Shown piece by piece: positions 6,334-9,264 of a stretch of 9,264 bases of DNA. The position numbers and the translations under genes are program-made. Origin of the DNA: Alphaproteobacteria bacterium (GTDB taxonomy: Bacteria; Pseudomonadota; Alphaproteobacteria; WRDZ01). Under the pieces are notes generated by a model that saw only the letters and a list, made by a program, of their open reading frames with translations, did not search any database and was not told the DNA's origin. The stretch is from positions 1-9,264 of the forward strand of contig WRDZ01000017.1 of the NCBI GenBank assembly GCA_009779595.1, written 5' to 3'. Numbering within the stretch: the first letter of the stretch is position 1; each line of letters opens with the position of its first letter.

Positions 6334-6597
6334 GACAGCATGATTTACATCAAAGCGGTTTTCGGCCTGCTTCTTGTCATGGGACTTATCGTGTTCACCG
6401 GATGGGCCGGGCGCCGCTGGGGGCCCAAAATCGCGGCCGCCGGGCCGCACAGGCGCATGAAGCTGCAGGAAGTGCTGCACCTTGGCCCCAAACGCAAGCT
6501 GGCCATAGTCCGCATCGACGGCGACGAGTGGCTGATACTGGCAAGCCCCAACAACGACCAGATAACCCCGCTTGGGAAGATTGAAAAAGATGTTTAA
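6331..6597 (+). CDS. fliO: Flagellar biosynthesis protein FliO (type III export gate assembly)
   Basis: An 88-residue protein with one N-terminal membrane segment (MIYIKAVFGLLLVMGLIVFTGW), a basic stretch (GRRWGPK), and a small cytoplasmic domain carrying the FliO pattern: MKLQEVLHLGPKRKLAIVRIDGDEWLILASPNNDQITPLGK. In the family, FliO helps assemble or stabilise FliP rings of the flagellar export gate. It is short, as FliO commonly is in alphaproteobacteria. The start is uncertain: ATG 6331 and ATG 6340 are both possible, neither has a good ribosome-binding site, and a TTG at 6295 would add 12 residues without hydrophobic character. It overlaps fliP by 8 bp, which strongly supports the pair assignment and translational coupling. 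No other flagellar gene is in the window. Confidence 0.82.
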   Translation: MDSMIYIKAVFGLLLVMGLIVFTGWAGRRWGPKIAAAGPHRRMKLQEVLHLGPKRKLAIVRIDGDEWLILASPNNDQITPLGKIEKDV

Positions 6598-7333
6598 GAA
6601 ACCGGCGGTATTCCTGGCAATGATGTTCGTGGCGCTGAACAGCGCCGCTGCCTTGGCGCAGACAGTGTCCATCGACCTGGGCGGCGCCGGCACGGCGTCG
6701 GCATCGGCGCGAATCATACAGATGATACTGCTGATAACGGTGCTGTCCATCGCTCCGTCCATACTTATCATGACCACGTCGTTCACAAGGATAGTCGTGG
6801 TGCTGTCCATAGCCAGGAACGCCATAGGCATGCAGACGACACCGCCCACGGCCGTGCTGGTAAGCCTTGCCCTGTTCCTGACCGGCTTCATAATGGCGCC
6901 AACGTTCCAAAGGTCGTACAACGAGGGGCTTGCCCCCATGATGGCCGAGCGCGTGACCACCCAGCGCGGGGTCGAGCTTGCGATTGCCCCGCTGCACCAG
7001 TTCATGCTGGCCAACGTGCGCGACAAGGATTTAGAGCTTTTCATGAACATGCGCAGGGACGCCGACGCGATAACCGCGCCCGAAGAAGTGCCGCTGTCGG
7101 CGCTTGTGCCCGCGTTCATGATTTCCGAACTGCGGCGGGCTTTTGAAATCGGATTCCTTTTGTTCCTGCCGTTCATGATAATCGACATGCTTGTGGCCTC
7201 GATATTGCTAAGCATGGGCATGATGATGCTGCCCCCCAGCATGATGGCGCTGCCGTTCAAGATAATCTTTTTCGTGCTTATAGACGGGTGGTACCTGCTG
7301 GCGGGCTCTTTGATGCAAAGTTTCGTGCGTTAA
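6590..7333 (+). CDS. fliP: Flagellar type III secretion export gate protein FliP
   Basis: A 247-residue protein with a cleavable signal peptide (1-23, ending ALA before QTVSID) and four membrane segments, the standard FliP topology. FliP forms the core of the FliPQR export gate at the base of the flagellum. Family signatures are unmistakable: IAPSILIMTTSFTRIVVVLS (54-73), ARNAIGMQTTPP (75-86), ALFLTGFIMAP (94-104), VPAFMISELRRAFEIGFLLF (173-192), LPFMIIDMLVASILLSMGMM (193-212) and LPPSMMALPFKIIFFVLIDGW (214-234). Length is normal and there is no disruption. The ATG at 6590 lies within the last codons of fliO; a TTG at 6572 would only add six residues before the signal peptide. fliQ and fliR, which usually follow fliP, are not here: the next gene is an unrelated Cys-rich secreted protein. 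A CtrA-like box overlaps the fliP stop codon. Confidence 0.97.
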   Translation: MFKKPAVFLAMMFVALNSAAALAQTVSIDLGGAGTASASARIIQMILLITVLSIAPSILIMTTSFTRIVVVLSIARNAIGMQTTPPTAVLVSLALFLTGFIMAPTFQRSYNEGLAPMMAERVTTQRGVELAIAPLHQFMLANVRDKDLELFMNMRRDADAITAPEEVPLSALVPAFMISELRRAFEIGFLLFLPFMIIDMLVASILLSMGMMMLPPSMMALPFKIIFFVLIDGWYLLAGSLMQSFVR

Positions 7334-7346
7334 CAGTGCGTTAACA
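7325..7346. promoter_or_regulatory. CtrA-like box: two 11-bp direct repeats giving TTAA-N7-TTAAC
   Basis: GTGCGTTAACA occurs twice back to back (7325-7335, 7336-7346), one helical turn apart. The resulting TTAA (7330-7333), seven bases, TTAAC (7341-7345) is the consensus for CtrA, the cell-cycle and motility response regulator of alphaproteobacteria. It ends 11 bp before a perfect TATAAT and so covers the -35 region, the usual location in CtrA-activated promoters, and there is no separate sigma70 -35. It overlaps the fliP stop codon. The alternative is a different dimeric regulator that uses tandem GTTAAC sites. Confidence 0.7.
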
Positions 7347-7356
7347 CAAACCGTAT

Positions 7357-7362
7357 TATAAT
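7357..7362 (+). promoter_or_regulatory. -10 box TATAAT for the Cys-rich secreted protein gene
   Basis: A perfect TATAAT lies 35 bp before the ATG at 7398, with transcription expected near 7368-7370. No good -35 is found at 16-18 bp upstream; the CtrA-like box occupies that place, which fits an activator-dependent promoter. The gene's ribosome-binding site AGGAG is at 7387-7391. Confidence 0.65.
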
Positions 7363-7397
7363 CGGAAACACGAAATCATTTGTCCTAGGAGCATATT

Positions 7398-8723
7398 ATG
7401 GAAAAAACCTTCAAATTATTCTTGGCCGCGGTTGTGCTGGCGGTTTTCGCGGTATTCAGCGGGCTGGTAAATGCGCAGCAACAATCCGCGCCCGCGATGG
7501 GCACCATTCGCGGCACGGCCCCCGGCGGCAATGTGTCACCGGCACCTGCCACACCCGCGCAGCAATCCGCACCCGCACTGGGTACCATCCGCGGCACGGC
7601 CCCCGGCGGCGGCGGAGTTCCCGCGTCTTCATCGCCCGCATGGGGCAATGGTGGTTCCGGCGGTGCTGCTCCCCCGGCTCCCGGACGCGACGCATGGGGA
7701 GGTGGTACCGGTACTGGCGGAATTGACGCCCCCGGCCGAGCCGTGGCTGCCGAGCAGTTCCGATGCTGCCCCATAGGAATGACCTGCAGACGCATCATGC
7801 CCCCGTGCCCTGAAGGCATGGTATGCGCGACCGTCATGCCCAATCCGTGGCCACAGTGCAGGCAGCAGGACACTCCGGTGTGCTGCCCGGATTACACGGT
7901 ATGCACAAGAAGCGCCCGGACGGGTTCTTCCGCGCCTGTGCCGTCGTGCAGCTCCATGTTCCCGCAAAGCCCCGTCTTTTCGTGCTGTCCGCCAAACGAC
8001 AGGGCATGCCTGGCACAAGGGATACAGCCATGCTCGACGCTAAGGACATGCTGCGCGGCCGGCGATTCCTGCCCGCCTGATGTTCCCAGGTGCAACGCTC
8101 TTGGCTGCTGCCCGCCGAACGCCAGGTGCACGGCCGCGATTCCCGGCGCCACTTTGCCGGCGTGCTATGTACCGCCGCACAACCCTAACTCATGCTGCCC
8201 GACCGGAAGCGTGTGCCCGCCCGACATAACCGGCCGGGTGCCTCCTCCGTGCATCGGCAGGATAGAGCACGGCAACCCGGCGGCCATGCCCAACAACGTG
8301 ACGTTCCGGTGCACAGAACCGCCGATGGACCCCGCGATTATAGCGGAAGCAAGAGCCAACAGGCGGCCTCTGCCCATGACGGAATGTGAAAAGCTGATAC
8401 AGAATACCAGCAATATCATATATATCGACGTCCACGGCAGGGTCGTGGGCACTTCGGACGCCCAATCGGCCATCAACAACCCGTCATGGCAAATGATTAT
8501 AGGCGGCAGTTTCGTTCCGGACTATCAAGGGAATGTTAGGGAAGGCGACCCAAGAGGCAAGGCCGACACGCCAAGCGGGCTGATATTCGACGAATTCCCG
8601 CAGCCCCAGCGCTCGTTTGAAAACTTCCAAAGCAACGAAAGGCCTATAAGAGTACTTGGCAACGAGGCTCCAAGAACGGACGACGGCGGCGGCAGCGGCC
8701 AGAATATCCTGCGCCGGCGCTAG
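7398..8723 (+). CDS. Secreted cysteine-rich repeat protein of unknown function
   Basis: A 441-residue protein with a signal peptide (1-26, hydrophobic LFLAAVVLAVFAVFSGLV, cleavage after NA). Next comes a Gly/Pro/Ala-rich linker (27-118) containing two copies of a 17-residue element, QQSAPA(M/L)GTIRGTAPGG, at 28-44 and 55-71. The core (123-285) has 26 cysteines arranged as six units of the form CC-x5/6-C-xn-C, starting at 123, 162, 196, 218, 237 and 266, most beginning CCP; unit 1 has two extra cysteines. The remaining part (290-441) has two further cysteines (305, 330), a more ordinary composition (MTECEKLIQNTSNIIYIDVHGRVVG) and a polar Gly-rich basic end. The even count per unit suggests disulfide-bonded modules outside the cytoplasm. 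I do not recognise the family; the CCP motif recalls granulin-like modules but the spacing differs. Start is fixed by AGGAG 6 bp before the ATG. The upstream CtrA-like box suggests cell-cycle or motility-linked expression. Confidence 0.85.
   Translation: MEKTFKLFLAAVVLAVFAVFSGLVNAQQQSAPAMGTIRGTAPGGNVSPAPATPAQQSAPALGTIRGTAPGGGGVPASSSPAWGNGGSGGAAPPAPGRDAWGGGTGTGGIDAPGRAVAAEQFRCCPIGMTCRRIMPPCPEGMVCATVMPNPWPQCRQQDTPVCCPDYTVCTRSARTGSSAPVPSCSSMFPQSPVFSCCPPNDRACLAQGIQPCSTLRTCCAAGDSCPPDVPRCNALGCCPPNARCTAAIPGATLPACYVPPHNPNSCCPTGSVCPPDITGRVPPPCIGRIEHGNPAAMPNNVTFRCTEPPMDPAIIAEARANRRPLPMTECEKLIQNTSNIIYIDVHGRVVGTSDAQSAINNPSWQMIIGGSFVPDYQGNVREGDPRGKADTPSGLIFDEFPQPQRSFENFQSNERPIRVLGNEAPRTDDGGGSGQNILRRR
7479..7610 (+). 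repeat. Imperfect internal tandem duplication, 81-bp period, in the Cys-rich gene
   Basis: Positions 7479-7529 and 7560-7610 encode near-identical 17-residue segments with only a few base differences, mostly silent; the 30-bp spacer between them has diverged. The single amino acid difference is Met versus Leu. This points to a fairly recent in-frame duplication of an 81-bp unit in the linker. Confidence 0.85.
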
Positions 8724-8743
8724 GCCTTGACGACGGGCAACGG

Positions 8744-8790
8744 CGGCCGGTAATAGACTGGTGCAAGAAACCAGATTCTAAATCCGGCCG
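8744..8790. repeat. Inverted repeat in the convergent gap after the Cys-rich gene
   Basis: CGGCCGG (8744-8750) pairs with CCGGCCG (8784-8790), and inside it CTGGT (8758-8762) pairs with ACCAG (8770-8774). It lies between the converging 3' ends of the Cys-rich gene and htpX, the right arm being within the last htpX codons. No T run follows on either strand, so it is at best a weak bidirectional stop signal. Nothing else is seen in the 54-bp gap. Confidence 0.35.
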
Positions 8791-9263
8791 ACCATTTGCC
8801 GCAGGGCCATAACCCGGTTCTTCACCGGCGGGTGGGTGGCATATACTCCGGCCAAAGTAGCGGAAAGGCTTTGCTTATGCGAAGGTTCGGCTATGCACAG
8901 GCTGCCCATCATCGAGCAGCCATCCATTGTGCTTACGAACGGGTTTTTCGATATCTTCTGCAGAGCGCGCGCCAAAGCGTCCGGGTTGCGCGTGATTTGG
9001 GCCGCGGTTGCGTCGGCCTGGTATTCGCGCCGGCGCGACAGCGCGCACCGGATTATCGGAGCGATGAGTATCCCGAACACCAGGCACGCCACTCCGGCCG
9101 TCAGTATGACCAGCTGAGCCTTGCCGCCGCCCCTGGACCTTCCGCGGGTGCTGCGCAGCGTCGTGCGCAGCAGCACTTCGCCAATGACGGAAAACATCGC
9201 GACCCCGGTGACCACCGTGACCATCAGCCGGGTGTCGCGGTTGCCGATATGTGCAAGTTCGTG
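8778..9263 (-). CDS. htpX: HtpX-like M48 family zinc metalloprotease, C-terminal part (5' end outside window)
   Basis: A membrane-embedded zinc endoprotease involved in membrane-protein quality control. The frame runs off the right edge, and its first visible codons are the zinc motif HELAH (HExxH), so about half of a usual ~290-residue HtpX is missing. From the first His, 161 residues remain: HELAHIGNRDTRL, two membrane segments (about 14-31 and 51-72), a basic glycine-rich loop between them (RSTRGRSRGGGK), and SRRREYQADATAAQITRNP (76-94), whose Glu80 is the expected third zinc ligand. PDALARALQKI and the late motif YATHPPVKNRVMALR also match HtpX. All visible catalytic elements are intact. 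The gene ends in TAG, convergent with the Cys-rich protein gene. Confidence 0.93.
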   Translation of the reverse strand, partial: HELAHIGNRDTRLMVTVVTGVAMFSVIGEVLLRTTLRSTRGRSRGGGKAQLVILTAGVACLVFGILIAPIIRCALSRRREYQADATAAQITRNPDALARALQKISKNPFVSTMDGCSMMGSLCIAEPSHKQSLSATLAGVYATHPPVKNRVMALRQMVGRI

Positions 9264-9264
9264 C

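Noticed and set aside
5584..7260. Minus-strand ORF of 558 codons opposite the AsmA-like, fliO and fliP genes
   Set aside because: The plus strand carries recognisable FliP and FliO motifs over the same DNA; the antisense frame is a by-product of GC-rich codon use and its protein is low in recognisable structure.
7764..8252. Granulin domain assignment for the Cys-rich repeats
   Set aside because: Granulins have several CC pairs in a fixed 12-cysteine pattern; here each unit has one CC pair and two single cysteines with different spacing.
8711..8720. GCGCCGGCGC palindrome at the end of the Cys-rich gene as a terminator
   Set aside because: It lies within the last codons, leaves no loop, and is not followed by a T run on either strand.

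Overview
The window looks like chromosomal DNA from an alphaproteobacterium with moderate to high GC. Pointers are a divergent polysaccharide deacetylase with the full motif set of that family, the flagellar export pair fliO-fliP, an AsmA-like envelope protein, and a spacing-perfect TTAA-N7-TTAAC box (the CtrA cell-cycle regulator consensus) 13 bp before a TATAAT. The genus cannot be fixed from the sequence. No tRNA, rRNA, insertion sequence or CRISPR array was seen.

Layout: (1) 3-824 +, the C-terminal part of biotin carboxylase (accC). (2) 891-1580 -, a small outer-membrane beta-barrel protein with its own terminator (832-872). (3) 1581-2010, an AT-richer intergenic region holding 17 perfect TTTG units (1698-1765), two hairpins (one terminator-like), a possible leader ORF, and divergent promoter candidates. 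(4) 2011-3102 +, the polysaccharide deacetylase, whose stop overlaps the stop of the convergent HAD phosphatase (3099-3686 -). (5) 3700-4461 -, a DeoC-like protein that appears to have lost two of three catalytic residues and probably forms an operon with the HAD gene. (6) 4552-6285 +, an AsmA-like protein, then fliO (6331-6597) and fliP (6590-7333), overlapping by 8 bp. (7) 7398-8723 +, a secreted cysteine-rich repeat protein behind the CtrA-like box. (8) 8778-9263 -, the C-terminal part of an HtpX-type M48 membrane protease that begins exactly at its HExxH motif.

Several products act at the envelope or cell surface: the barrel protein, the deacetylase, the AsmA-like protein, the flagellar export components, the Cys-rich secreted protein and the membrane protease. 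The strongest candidates for new biology are: the tetranucleotide tract upstream of the outer-membrane gene, which has contingency-locus hallmarks and sits in a leader where repeat number would decide whether a small ORF is translated through a terminator-like hairpin and up to the omp start codon (ATGA overlap); the CtrA-like box driving an unrecognised secreted protein with six four-cysteine units; and the DeoC-like apparent pseudoenzyme.
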